64,000 nucleotides of DNA from positions 225,735,415-225,799,414 of the forward strand of contig NC_081410.1 of NCBI RefSeq assembly GCF_030272615.1, given 5' to 3'. The notes under the pieces were generated by a model. That model had not been told where the DNA came from, searched no databases, and saw nothing but the letters and a program-made list of their open reading frames with translations. The position numbers and the translations under genes are program-made. Below, one piece after another: positions 32,548 to 44,669 of the stretch; the first letter of the stretch is position 1, and each line of letters starts with the position of its first letter. Origin of the DNA: Cryptomeria japonica (lineage: Eukaryota > Streptophyta > Pinopsida > Cupressales > Cupressaceae).

Positions 32548-33123
32548 ATGGATGCAGTAAGTATTGTTTCAAGATATCAAAATAATCCTAAAGAAAATCA
32601 TGAATGTGCAATAAAGATGATATTCTGGTACTTGCAAGGAACAACAAAATATGGCTTATGGTATTCTAGAGATGATAACTTCACTTTATGTGCATATACA
32701 GATTTAGATTGGGTAGGAGATACAGATGACAGGAAGAGCACTTCTAGTGGAGCTTTTTTTCTTGGAAAGAAATTGGTTTCATGGATCAGCAAAAAACAAT
32801 CATGCATTTTTGTATCTACAACAGAAGTTGAATATGTTGCAGCAACAACTAATTGAAATCAAGTCTTGTGGATGATGCAAATGTTGAAGGATATCAAGGT
32901 ATATTGCAGTGAACCGGTAGTTATCTATTGTGATAACTCTACAGCTATTGACATATCTAAGAAACTGGTATTTCACTCTAAGACTAAGCACATTTCAAAA
33001 AAATATAACTTTCTGAAGGAAAAGGTGGAAGAAAAGGAAGCCAAATTGGTTTATGTGAACACTAAAGAGCAGATTGCAGATATTTTCACTAAACCGTTAT
33101 CTAGGAATCATTTGAATATTTGA
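32548..33123 (+). pseudogene. pol: C1 RNase H
   Basis: YTDLDWVGDTDDRKSTSSG (first Asp), FVSTTEVEYVAA (Glu), after a TGA at 32854 QVLWMMQMLKD, VIYCDNSTAID (Asp), HSKTKHISKKYNFLKE and TKEQIADIFTKPL (last Asp). Removes RNA from the RNA/DNA hybrid. Ends at 33123, about 410 bp before the polypurine tract. Confidence 0.9.
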
Positions 33124-33532
33124 GAGACAGGTTAGGGGTATCTACCCCTCCAATAGAAACTTAATTGATGGAGGAGTGCATCAATCCAATATGCATCATC
33201 AGCTTTATCCTTTGCTCCAAGTTGATGTAGTGGTGCTACTACTCGGGGGGAGTAGTCAGCTTTGAGATTCACATGATTTTGATATCTATGTCATATCTTT
33301 GGCATTCATGTCAAAGGGGGAGAGTTATATGCAAAAAATAATGTCATAATATGTCATATGGGAGAGAGATTTAGATCATTTTCAGATTGGATTGCACTCC
33401 TCAGGGGGAGTTGCTAGGATTTTTTTTTAGTTTTTCATTGTTATATCTTTTATGAGAAATGTTTGGCATTTCTTGGCACTTAGATGTCTTCTTTTCACAT
33501 CTAGTGTTGCCATCAATGCCAAAGGGGGAGAC
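33124..33532 (+). other. C1 3' region and polypurine tract
   Basis: Noncoding, with repeated purine islands (GGGGGGAGTAG, CAAAGGGGGAGAG, TCAGGGGGAG). The last, GCCAAAGGGGGAGAC (33518-33532), abuts the LTR. The stretch GTGTTGCCATCAATGCCAAAGG before it is shared with N2 at 52529-52550. Confidence 0.8.
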
Positions 33533-34663
33533 TGTTGGCAATATAAAGGAATTGATTATGTGTTGCATTGATATTTTGTCATTGATGTCAATGCTAGCTA
33601 TTATGGTTGGTTATCGACAGACAAATTTTGGTTACTGATATAAGATCTAGTGTTACTGATAGAAGGGACTATCAATTGGATATTTGGATCAATGGAATAT
33701 GTTTGGTTTGATGTTTCTGGAGTATTTTTGGGTCAGTTGGTATTGAATTTATGATCAGATGCTATCATACTCTCTAGTAAGTCTATACCGATAAGGGTTT
33801 AAGGTTTTACCGATAGAGCTTTTACTCAGAATCTTTGATAGGATGCATAAGTGGTGTTGATGCGACTTCTAGATGGAATTTGGGATGCAGAAGGTGATCC
33901 TTGATCATGCCTCGACTAATTAGAGACATCACTTTGGCGTGGTGGACCCAAATTAGGTATGGTACCTATCTAGGTTATGGACCAGTATCATGTTAACATG
34001 TTCTCTACACATTACCGAGATGATTTATTGATTGGTTAATGTTGTTTTGGTCTAAAGCCGACATGGCATATCATTGTAATATGGATGTATGTAATGATCT
34101 TATTGTAATATCTTTTAGGTGATCAATCTAATTGGTTTAGGCCTTAGGGTTTGTATAAATTGATGTAAGATCTCATTATAGATCATGGTTGTGGTCGTGG
34201 AATGAAATATCATATGTGAAGGAGATTTGGTCAATCATAGGTGATCAAATTGGATTTATGTAAGAGGTCAAAGGCCTCCAGTATTGAGCTTAACTAGGAC
34301 TAATCAGGCATGGTAGATGCTATCACTGGTAGTTCATTCTTTTGGATTTTTGTCCAATTATCTTGAGGTGGTTATAACCTCTTTGTAGTTAGTGAGACTC
34401 CTTTGTAATGAGCAGTACGCTCTAGGCAGTGTGCCTTCCTATATGTGTAAGCCCCTTATTGTATCACATACTTCCTGTAGAAGTATCATCTGACTGTGGG
34501 TAAGCTTCCCACCATGGTTTTTCCCTTTAGCGGTTTTTCCACATACAAATCATGGTGTTATGTGGTATGGTTGCATTGTGTTAATTCTTTGCTTCATTCT
34601 TATGTTTTATTACTTACCGGTATATGTTTCTGCTATTTTGGTATTCAGTGTGTATGTGCTATG
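33533..34663 (+). repeat. C1 3' LTR, first part
   Basis: Starts TGTTGGCAATATAAAGG. Contains TATAAATTG (34154), the twin hairpin GAGC-N5-GCTC / AGGC-N5-GCCT (34411-34435), and GTGGG-N7-CCCAC (34496-34512) followed by CATGGTTTTTCCC. Broken by G3 after GTATGTGCT. Confidence 0.9.
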
Positions 34664-34920
34664 TGTAATACCCTAAAAATGGTCATCTAAACCATGGGCC
34701 CCTAATCTTGACAACATCACTAAGGTCCTAACCAAAGACAATTAAATAAATCTTGAGCACACAATTAATTCTTTAATCATCAAATGTCACATGGCAAATT
34801 AATAACTCAATATTAATTAAATATTTATTTAATTAATTAAATCATTCCAAGTAAATCATTTTAAACAATTATCTTATTTATTTTAATTAAATATATTTTG
34901 CATATTTAATTAAATAAATC

Positions 34921-35020
34921 AATTTGCCATTAAATCATCAAAAAGAGGAATTAATTTAATTAAATAAATCAATTTGCCATTAAATCATCAAAAAGAGGAA
35001 TTACTTTAATTAAATAAATC
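34921..35020 (+). repeat. 50-bp tandem duplication in the G3 5' LTR
   Basis: Unit AATTTGCCATTAAATCATCA through TTTAATTAAATAAATC, copies at 34921 and 34971, one base different. The 3' LTR has one unit (about 43894). Confidence 0.85.
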
Positions 35021-35247
35021 AATTTGCCACAAATCTTCAAAAAAGGAAACAAATCAAGAAAGAGGAATTGGAAATTATGAGCACAAATCTTCAAAAAAGG
35101 AAATAAATTTAAAAAAAGAATTAAAAAATGAGAAAAGAAATCAATTGGAGATAATCTTGAAAAAACAAATTAAAAATTGATAAATAATCTCAAAGAAAGC
35201 AATTAAAATAATTAAATATTAAAATTGAATGAAATAGATAATAAATT

Positions 35248-35343
35248 AGTTTTTTCCTGATTTTATCTTAATTTTAGTTCAATTTCCTTTAAATCAGTTT
35301 TTTCTTGATTTTATCTTAATTTTAGTTCAATTTTCTTTAAAAC
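35248..35343 (+). repeat. 48-bp tandem duplication in the G3 5' LTR
   Basis: Unit AGTTTTTTC.TGATTTTATC through TTTAGTTCAATTT.CTTTAAA, copies at 35248 and 35296. Single in the 3' LTR. Confidence 0.85.
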
Positions 35344-35848
35344 TAAGAAAAACATCCAATCACATCAATTCACCTAGATTGTGCTTCCTCTTGGAAAATC
35401 TTGACTGCTCATCATCATTTGATCTCAGCCATTGGTTTCTTTCTGAATTTTCTATAAATTCAGGCTCTCATCTCTAATTCAAAAATCCTGGAGAATATAT
35501 TGTTATTATGTTATTTTTGCTCTAGGTTCATTGAGAATATTGCATACATATTTAGATCATTTATCTCATTTATTGCTTAAATCTTGTTAGATTAATCTTG
35601 CATCCATCTAGCATTAATATCATGCTCGTATAGATTAAAATCCTTCGTCTTGGTGTAGTCTAGTCACTAGATTGCTTATACAAATCTGAGAGCAATCTTA
35701 TACTCACATCTTTTAGAAGGCAATGGGTCGGTTTGTTATGGTTTTTCATATTCATGCTTATATCTGACTAACCATGCATCTAATGACTTAATTGAAGTGT
35801 TGTGTATTTCAGATACAGATACAGGTCCACTTTTCACACACACATTGT

Positions 35849-35866
35849 TGGCACCCACCATGGGGC
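35849..35866 (+). other. G3 primer-binding site
   Basis: TGGCACCCACCATGGGGC, four bases after the LTR; Tat elements typically show TGGCGCCCACCGTGGGGC here. Confidence 0.8.
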
Positions 35867-37946
35867 TCGAACCCATGACTACAAGATTTCTAATGTTTGG
35901 TTTTTATAACTAATAAACATGTGTTAAATTTGCAAATAAATCTTTTTATTTTTGCTTGTTCTTCTGTGACAGTCAAAAATGGTCTCAGTTTGGAAGGAAT
36001 AACTTTTTATTGAACCATTGGATCACAACTTATTTTTGATATGTTGTTTAAAACCTAGTTTTCTATAGGTTCACTGAAGGGATTTTCCTAAATATTTTGG
36101 GTTTGAAAGTTATGATTGACAGAGTGCAGGACTATCATTTTACTTATTCTTCTATGACAGTCAAAAATGGTCTCGGTTCGGAGGGCATAAAATTTTATTT
36201 AACTGTTGGATCTAAACAAAATTGTAATATCGTTTGTAAAACCCAATTTTCCACATTTCCACTGAAGCGATTTTCTAAATTATCTCTGGTTCAAAAGTTA
36301 TAAATGACAGAGTGCAGTACTATCAAAACTGTCATAACTAGGATAGTCATAAAAAATGGAAATTCTTGTTAGATTAGTTTAATTTACAGTTTGCATGATA
36401 GAATTTTCTTTTGATGATTTTTTTTTATGTTATTTTGGAAACTAATTTTGGCCTTTTAATGTTTGCAGGACACTTGTCAAAGAATCTATCAATCAAACAT
36501 ACGCCTGCCAAAGAATCAAGAAGAGAATGACTACTGACATATTTGTTTTGCAAGTTGCCTAAGGAGAATCGACTAAACATTGTGTATTCATTTAGTATTT
36601 TCTTAGGAACTTAAATTTCTATGTGGTTAAAGAACAAATTTATCTTTCGTGTTTTCACAAAAATCTAAGAGGTAGGAGAGTATGCTCTTGTCTTTTATAG
36701 ACAATAAAAAATCTAGACCCTCGAAGCTTTTTTCTAAGTTTTGAGATTTGTGTACCTTTAGTGGGCCTGTCACAGTGGGAAAAAGTAATCACCCTGTGAG
36801 AACAACCCAAGTGATTACAACTAGACCTGAGCATTCCAACTCACTATAATAAATAGGCCTCTGGTGATTAAAGTCTCAGAGGATGGGATTATTTGAGTTT
36901 TCTCTTTGAGATCTCTCATATCGAGCATTTTGTAGGGCCTTGCGGTCTCAATCATGTTTACGTGACTACAACTTGTTTCGATACCTTGTCAGGCTATAGG
37001 CCTCAATCATGCTTGTGTGACTTCAAGGGGTAATTTCAAATGGAATTCCTTTCTAAGAACTATAATATTAGAAGCTACCTGATTCACCTTCGAAAGGTTG
37101 ATAATCTCTATGCAAGAGAGATAGTAACTCTCCCAAGACACTTGCCATATCGTGCCCCCATTAGCATTTGGATTCGGCTAATATGGCATTGAGAATCCAT
37201 TGAGTGAGACTCAACGGTCGTATTCTGATTAGCTATTGGGTGTGTACCTAAGTCAGCAAGCAAAGGTTTTCTTCTCTAAGCCAACTTCCATAGGGTTAGC
37301 GTGTTGTGATTGAATTAATATATATCTTGTGTGTTTTCTATGTTTTCATCCCTAAAACTAAAACTGGAGAAAACAACAAACAAAATTAGTGATCAAAACT
37401 CTGTTTGTGTCACAAACTGGTATACCTTAGTTGTCAAAAACTCAGTCCACCTCTAAACTGGTCATCGTCAGTCATTGAAACATCAGTCCTTATCAAAAAC
37501 TAGTAGTCCTCAATCATTGAAACTCTGTCTATCAGAATCTCATCTCTATCCAATCCTCTATCATATGGATCTTGTCAGTCAAAATAGTCAAAGTTTCCCA
37601 AATCAGTCTACAATGAGCATAAAATTGGTTATCATAATTCGAAGCATAAACAACCTTGATAGTGTACCCCTGTCGTTGTGTTGCATGATTTTGTTGATCA
37701 TCTCTCAGCTAGTTCAAACAACATCTTATCAAAACTAAGTTAACTTAGATAACATCTTACATAGGATAGATCATTCCTAAAACCAGACCAAATCTTAGTA
37801 ACTTCTCTCAATCACTACGCTAAATGAACTACTAGCTACAATTTGATCTTGACTTCTACAACACATCTAGCTCTTGGTCCTGTTAGTTGTAAATACCTGT
37901 TCAAACCAAAAGTTCTTCTAAATATTTTGACAAAAGTAAGAATCAC
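35867..37946 (+). other. G3 5' leader
   Basis: Noncoding. Carries a two-unit repeat (35961-36340). 36770-37300 has the layout of the conserved leader domain in G2 and G5: GAACAACCCAAGTGATTAC beside G2's GAACGACCCAAGTGGTAGC, and then CACTATAATAAAT beside CACTATAAACAAT. The last 500 bp are CT-rich up to the coding start. Confidence 0.6.
35961..36340 (+). repeat. Two degenerate 188-bp units in the G3 leader
   Basis: Units begin CTTCTGTGACAGTCAAAAATGG (35961) and CTTCTATGACAGTCAAAAATGG (36149), and both end with ATGACAGAGTGCAG.ACTATCA-like text. They lie at the same relative place as the threefold repeat in the G2 leader, but with different sequence. Confidence 0.75.
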
Positions 37947-40226
37947 ATGGATACCTTAGCTCCAATTCCCATGGCTACCTTTGCTCAAATGCTTCAAGAT
38001 ATCAAGGAAAAAATATATGACATGAAAATCCAACAAAATAAATCAATGACTCCATTTGAAAAACAAATGCATGATATCAAGAGTGAGAAACTTCAAGGAA
38101 TGCTAAAACAATTATATGATTTGACAATCAAATACCAACAAATAATCGATGATCAAAAGCCAAATCTCAAACAAGATCACAAAGCACCTTCACCAAGACA
38201 AAAAGACATCTATTCCCTAGATAGACAATTTACACCTTTGGGGCAATCTATTGAGTCGGCTTTGGAAGAGCTTCTTAAGAACAATCTTATCATATTGCCT
38301 AAAAAGACCACATGGGGATGCACAGTTTTGAGTAGTTACTGTGCATATCATAGGCATAAAAAACATAAGACTTTAATGTGTATGGAATTAAAACATAAGA
38401 TTCAAGATCTCCTTGATGATGGTGTCATTGAAATTGAAGATCCTAATGACTCACCTAAAGAAAAAGAAGGAACTACTTCTAAGCATGATCAAAATCATGA
38501 ACCTATGTCTAGCAAGGCTCCATATGTGGCCTTCATCCCTTCCATGATGCCTTCATCTCCTAAGACTTCTCAGCAACAATCTATACCATCTCCTTCAAAC
38601 AATGAAATTTCTCATGTTTACCTTCAAGGGCTATCTCCTATGGAAATCCAAGTTAATGGCAATATTGATACAAGTTCCTTTGAAGATTTAAAAACCCCAG
38701 ATCCTATGCCATCATGCACTCCAATTCCGATCATACCCACTCCAGAAAGCCCTTTCCAAAATGTTTCCCCATCATGCCAAAATATGGAGATCTTCCAAGA
38801 ATCCCCTAGGCCTATGAAAAATCCTAACCCTTCCTTAGAAGTGACTCCATGTCAAGAGGATAATCTGGAAAATGAAAGAATAAGTCATACCATTAATCAA
38901 GATCAAGACACCAAAACTACTTAATCCCATCTAATGATTGAAAAATATCTCATTTCCCTAGAATCCCATGATGATCCCCTTATACCTTTCCATTTCTTCC
39001 AAGATGAAATTCTTCCATCTCAAGAGCAAAGAATCCTTCCAAATTCCATTCCTAATCCACCTCCTACGCAATATCATGATGCCTCTTCCACCTTTTCAAA
39101 CAATCCTATTCAAAATGAAGATTCAAACACCCTTCCTACTCTATCCAATGGTCCTCTTCCATGTCAAGATCAAAGTATCCCTTCATCTCGTTGTCATAAT
39201 CCTCCATTTTTACCTCAAGGATCCATCATGACTACAAATCCCTCTCATGATCCTATCATTCCTTGCATTCCACCTCCATCTCATAATGGACTCGCACCTT
39301 CTTTCCAAATCAAAGTGTATCCTACAAGTCAAAATATTTATAAAGGCAAAGGGGTAAATCTCCACAAGCAAGAACCCCTCCATATTAAAGAAAATGTTAA
39401 AGGTCATGGCTTCAGGGACATTTCTCAAGATGTTGGTATCTCTCATAAATCCTACATTTCTCTAGTTAAATCTAAATACATGTCTTCCCCATCACCCCTT
39501 CCATCCATTCTAGGTCCCTATATCCCTCCATCCCTTATACAGGATCAACAAAGGCACACATCTTCAAGTACCTTCCATCCATCTAAAAGACCTCCATATC
39601 ATTCCTATCTATCCACACATTCTTTTCACCCTCCAAGAAATTTGGATTCCAAGCATAAAAGTCATAAATTAAGCAATCCACATGTATTCAAGGATCAACA
39701 TGTCCCATCTAATCAACATGTCAAAACAAAGCAAAATATGATTCGAATAGAAAAAGAAAAATACAAAACGCCACAAAGGTCCACAAAGAAAGAAGCAAAG
39801 TCAAAAGTTATATGGGTTCCTAAGGAACTTGTACAAGAAATGCACTCTAAGGAACTACAAAAGCATTAAAAATTAAAAACCATGTGGGTCCCTAAGCAAC
39901 TACTTGAAGCACGAAAGTCTAAAGAAAAATCAAAATTGGCATCCAAGATTGTTGTTCCTCCATCCAAACCTTCCAAATCTATTTCTCCATCACCTCCTTC
40001 ATCCATTTTGGGTTCTTATGCCCCAAAATCTGTAACCTTTCCTCCATCCAAATCTCAAAATCTAAGATTCACTTCTCCTCCATATGTCCACCATCCCTCC
40101 AGGCGTGTGCCAATGTTGATCTTCCCAGCATTTCCATCTATCCATATACAATTCTTCCAACATCCCATCCATTATCCAACACCTCATTTTCACCCTTCCA
40201 TCCCTCTTATCCAATCCTTTGCATAA
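37947..40226 (+). pseudogene. gag: G3 gag-tail protein with Ser/Pro-rich extension
   Basis: A single 760-codon frame starting MDTLAPIPMATFAQML, with TAA stops only at 38922 and 39867. Residues 20-75 form a helix-rich part (IKEKIYDMKIQQNKSM). Residues ~95-165 match the Tat gag tail: RQFTPLGQSIESALEELLKNN, YCAYHRHKKHKTLMC (a C-x3-H-x4-H-x4-C knuckle-like site) and LKHKIQDLLDDGVIEIED. The rest is Pro/Ser/His-rich with repeated VWVPKELVQ/MWVPKQLLE segments (39815, 39880). The usual capsid core seen in G2 is absent. The tail has a counterpart in G4. What the extension does is unknown; the element cannot move without a partner. Confidence 0.8.
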
Positions 40227-40516
40227 ATCCTTGCCCTAGTTTCATTTCATTATCCTGCCAACATCTTTGAGAATACCTTCATAGACATGGTCTATTGCAA
40301 CTCATATTCTAAGAGTACCATCCAAAGTAGCGAGATGTTGGGGTCCTTCTTCCATCCCCTATCATGCCTCCATTATCTTCCAAAAGGAAAAAACATGATG
40401 AAAAAAGTGGAAAAAACAAAAACAAAAACAAACAAACAGAAAAGAAAAAGAGTAAAGAGAAATAAATTCATCCTTGTGTCAAAACCACTTCATGTGGCGC
40501 CTTAGGCAAGTACCAT

Positions 40517-40541
40517 GATGAAAACCTGGCAAACAGGCATC
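40517..40541 (+). other. Nested hairpin, G3 copy 1
   Basis: Outer arms GATG/CATC, A bulge, inner arms CCTG/CAGG, loop GCAAA. Both arms of the outer stem differ from GGTG/CACC in a pairing-preserving way. Confidence 0.7.
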
Positions 40542-41308
40542 ATGCGTAATCCATTATCCTTTTGTACTTTACACTGGGGGCAAGTTCCATCCATGTACAT
40601 CCATCTATTATCTGTCTTCCTCCATTATCCTTCATCCTACATTATTCTTCATCCTCCATTATCCCTCATCCGCTCTATCTACGTTCATATTCCTTTTCCA
40701 CCTTTGATCCTGACAAGTTTAAGGATCTTTACAGGCTTCATGTGTCTTATCTATTACACTTGATCCACACCCTTTAGCTCCTATCCATTGCTCGCTTACA
40801 TCCTTCATTATTTCATTTTGATCTTGCTTATCATATCTGCCTCCTATCCAAATCTATCCCTTGATCTTGATCAACACTATGGACAAAATGCAAAAACATG
40901 CTTTCCACAAACCTCTTGACATGGCCACTTCTTTGGCCCATATGGCTTCGTTACATTATATCCTTTTTTTTTTGTGCTATACCCTTGCTTTACATTGCTA
41001 TACCCTTGCTTTACATCGCTAAAATCCTTGGTTTACATTTCTATATCTGGACCCTATGCTTGGATGAGATAGTCCTTGAAAGCATCCACCATCATTCACT
41101 TATCCATTCATGTACTCAAAATTCCTTTTGCCTTGCTAGACACTAGGAGAAACACATCAAAATCCTAAAAAAAATCATTAAATGTCCTGAACAAAAATTC
41201 TAAAAATCATAAAATGTCTTGAACAAATCCTAAAAATCGGAAAAAGTCTAGAAGAAATCCAAAAAAACAAAAAAAAAGAAAAAAGGGGAAAAAGAGAGAA
41301 AATGCCTT

Positions 41309-41390
41309 GGTGAAAACCTGGTAAACAAGCACCTAGGTTAAAAAAAAAGGAATCTTTGCCAAGCAGGTGAAAACCTCGCAAACAGGCACC
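41309..41390 (+). other. Nested hairpins, G3 copies 2 and 3
   Basis: 41309-41333: outer GGTG/CACC, inner CCTG/CAAG (one mismatch), loop GTAAA. 41366-41390: outer GGTG/CACC, inner CCTC/CAGG, loop GCAAA. Both keep the 4-base A bulge. Confidence 0.65.
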
Positions 41391-43590
41391 TCTTGTACTC
41401 AAGCGTTCCATCTATCAACGCAACATTGGCATTCCCTCTTTCATGCAATTCTTTGCTTTCACCTGTACATATTGTAGTCACTTTTGTGACATCCTAGTTC
41501 GTTGGAACTCTCATGGCTTGAAACTGATCAATGTCCTAGTCTTAGGGTAATCGACTGACCAATTTACATGTCCTAAGTAGTATCAACCTAGTCATCTTTC
41601 CATCAGTGAAACCTGGTCATCCACTCCGAGTCAATCACCTGTCTCCTGACTACTGAAGAGTTTTATCACTAAGTACACAAGCAAAACAAGACTACTGAAA
41701 ACAATCACTAAATTGTTTGAGATATGCATGAAATTTTCTTTGTGTGTTGTCTTTTACATTGGCCTTTGCTTATTATTCCCTCTAAGTAACTCAAGGAAAT
41801 CTATCTTGACTAAGAGGAGCAAGGATTGGGGGCATAATATTTTCTTTGTTTTCTACTTGTAGGAATGATTTTGATGATCTGAAAACATATAATCAGCTCG
41901 GTGTCTATGATAAGAGCCTTCACATTAAGGTGAAATCTCCACACATACCTCAACTCCGCTTATTTGAATGCTACAGGGAGTTTCCCATCATTTCTTTGTC
42001 TATTTTGAGGGAATTTCTTTATGATGCAATTTGGGTCCATGCGAAATCTGTCCAAGGATATGAACGAAAAAGGTCATTGCAGACAAGATAATTAATATTG
42101 CATATGCAAAGAAAGAAACTCTACTCTGCCTGCTATAATTATAAAATGCTCAATGATGAAAATTATGCTGTTCAGATCCAGTGACTAGCATTAGGTTGCA
42201 TTTCATTTTGCATCTCATTTTGCATTTCATCCTGCATTTTGTGAATTCAGAGCGATTTCAGTATGGTAACAATGCTCTTTTTATCTTTTGAATGAGAGTT
42301 GGAAGCATCATCATTTCTCAGCTAAGTGGTTTCTTCTTCACCATTTCTCCAATCGAGTACTTGTGTTTTGAGATGTTAGCTGCATACATGAGCATCTTAT
42401 ATAGATTCATACATTCACTATCATTTATTTGCATTCATCTTATTGCATAGAAAAATAAACATTTGCATTACTAGTTACTCATTCTCATCATTTATTTTCA
42501 TAAAAAGAAACAAAAATAAACATTCATATTCCATTTGCATTCATTCATCTATACTGAAAAGATATGCATACATATAGAATAAAGCATATAGAAAAATATC
42601 TCATAATCAATCAACACAAGTACGATGAAATCAAATCAAGAGCTTGTAAATCGACTATCCTAAGTCCATTATTGGGATCGAAATCGAAATCTGATGTCAA
42701 TTCTCTCATCAAAATTTCATGGTGTTGACCACTTATTGCTTTCATCAAAAACTAATTCTCTCTTCTAATTATGCTCAATTTCTCATGAACTAATGCTGAA
42801 TCTCAATTTAATTTCTACAAATCAACTTTGTGCTCAATTTCTCGCTAAAATTTCAAAAATTCCTCTGAATCAATTTGTGCTCAAATAACTTATCATCACT
42901 AAAAATTATCTATCATCATGAACCCTTGCTATCTTTCGATTTCTCTCCCCAAGGGGCATACTCATGACCTTATGATCTCACATCTTCAAATGTCGATAAA
43001 ATTTTCAAATCTTCATCAAAAATCGAGCAAAAATCTTTTTCAACTAAAGAAAATTAATCAAATTCTTATCGCTAGGGGCATCTCAACTTCATCGCTTTAT
43101 ATTAAGTTGAGATCTCTCGATCATCTGAATCAAATCAATTTCTAGGGGCATATCAATTTCATCGCTTCAAAACAAGCTAATATTTGTCTTCATCTGAATC
43201 AATTTCTTAAAGTTAATCAATTTCATCATTTTTCATCAAGCTGAATATTCGTTTAAACTCAATCAAGGGTTTAAAGAGTTTCTTTGATCACGTTCAATCT
43301 AAGCAGGTGTTCAGTTTCATCACTTTGGATCAAGCTGGATAGTTTATCTTCGCTCATCGTGTCTTGATCAATCAAGTTCTAGATCAGTAAGATCCACTTC
43401 TTGATCAGTCAAGTTCAAGTTCGGTATCTTTTGTTTTCTATCGTTCCTAAGTTCAATCAAGTTCAAGAATGGTATCGCTTTAATTAGACTTCATTCAGCT
43501 TCGTCGCTTCGAAACAAGCTAAACACCTCGCTTTCATCTAGTTCGTGATCAATCAAGTTCAAAGTTGGTATCTCCTAGACATCAAATTTT

Positions 43591-43636
43591 CTTTGAACCA
43601 ATGTGCTGCTCACACATTAATTCAAAGAGAGGCAAA
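43591..43636 (+). other. Hairpin plus polypurine tract before the G3 3' LTR
   Basis: CTTTGAA..AATGTG (43591-43605) pairs with CACATT..TTCAAAG (43613-43627), leaving one 2x2 internal loop. The polypurine tract AAAGAGAGGCAAA (43624-43636) overlaps the right arm and abuts the LTR start TGTAATACCC. Confidence 0.75.
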
Positions 43637-44669
43637 TGTAATACCCTAAAAATGGTCATCTAAACCATGGGCCCCTAATCTCGACAACATCACTAAGGTC
43701 CTAACCAAAGGCAATTAAATAAATCTTGAGCACACAATTAATTCTTTAATCATCAAATGTCACATGGCAAATTAATAACTCAATATTAATTAAATAGTTA
43801 TTTAATTAATTAAATCATTCCAAGTAAATCGTTTTAAACAATTATCTTATTTATTTTAATTAAATATATTTTGCATATTTAATTAAATAAATCAATTTTC
43901 CATTAAATCATCAAAAAGAGGAATTACTTAAATTAAATAAATCAATTTGCCACAAATCTTCAAAAAAAGAAACAAATCAAGAAAGAGAAATTGGAAATTA
44001 TGAGCACAAATCTTCAAAAAAGGAAATAAATCAAAAAATGAATTAATTGACAAAAAATAATTAAAATTTGAGAAATGAAATCAATTGGAGATAATCTTGA
44101 AAAAACAAATTAAAAATTAATAAATAATCTCAAAGAAAGCAATTAAAATAATTAAATATTAAAATTGAATGAAATAGATAATAAATCAGTTTTTCCCTGA
44201 TTTTATCTTAATTTTAATTCAATTTTCTTTAAATCAGTTTCAGCTGGATTGTGCTTCCTCTTGGAAAATCTTGACCGCTCATCATCATTTGATCTCAGCC
44301 GTTGGTTTCTTTCTGAATTTTCTATAAATTCAGGCTCTCATCTCTCATTTAAAAATCCTGGAGAATATATTGTTATTATGTTATTTTTTCTCTAGGTTCA
44401 TTGAGAATATTGCATACATATTTAGATCATTTATCTCATTTATTGCTTAAATCTTGTTAGATTAATCTTGCATCCATCTAGCATTAATATCATGCTCGTA
44501 TAGATTAAAATCCTTCGTCTTGGTGTAGTCTAGGCACTGGATTGCTTATACAAATCTGAGAGCAATCTTATACTCGCATCTTTTAAAAGGCAATGGGTTG
44601 ATTTGTTATGGTTTTTCATATTCAAGCTTATATCTGACTAACCATACAGATCCACTTTTCACACACACA
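43637..44669 (+). repeat. G3 3' LTR
   Basis: 1033 bp, TGTAATACCCTAAAAATGG to CACACACACA. Shorter than the 5' LTR because it has one unit at each of the two duplicated places and lacks part of the text around 35340-35380 and near 35780-35820. Confidence 0.88.

Larger units (their letters stand above)
34664..35844 (+). repeat. G3 5' LTR
   Basis: TGTAATACCCTAAAAATGG to CACACACACA. Holds two tandem duplications absent from the 3' LTR: 34921-35020 (2 x 50 bp) and 35248-35343 (2 x 48 bp). TATAAATT at 35453-35460 after a CCATTGG box is a likely promoter. AT palindromes at 34800-34920. Confidence 0.88.
40227..43590 (+). other. G3 3' noncoding region
   Basis: No gene I can support. Order: text shared with G4 (40230-41260), three nested hairpins, CCATTATCC-like repeats (40590-40680), the TTTACATTGCTATACCCTTGC pair near 40990-41020, an A-rich repeat (41160-41290), then unique AT-rich sequence. 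43080-43560 holds loosely repeated units around GTTCAAG..GGTATC and CATCGCTT.AAACAAGCT. A short frame at 41846-42091 resembles nothing known. Confidence 0.5.
34664..44669 (+). mobile_element. Tat-like Ty3/gypsy element G3, gag-type frame only
   Basis: LTRs 34664-35844 and 43637-44669, primer site, 2-kb leader, one 760-codon frame with gag tail, long 3' region, hairpin and polypurine tract. No protease, RT or integrase found. Inserted in the C1 right LTR: the C1 text stops at GTATGTGCT and resumes at TTAAAGGTTATAAAG, while the intact C1 LTR reads TATGTGCTCCGGTTAAAG (28812). Candidate TSD TGCTA (34657) against CTCTA (44670) is imperfect. Confidence 0.85.

Noticed and set aside
41846-42091. Frame starting MFSTCRNDFDDLK as a captured gene in the G3 3' region
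   Set aside because: Short, no known domain and no counterpart at the same place in G2 or G4.
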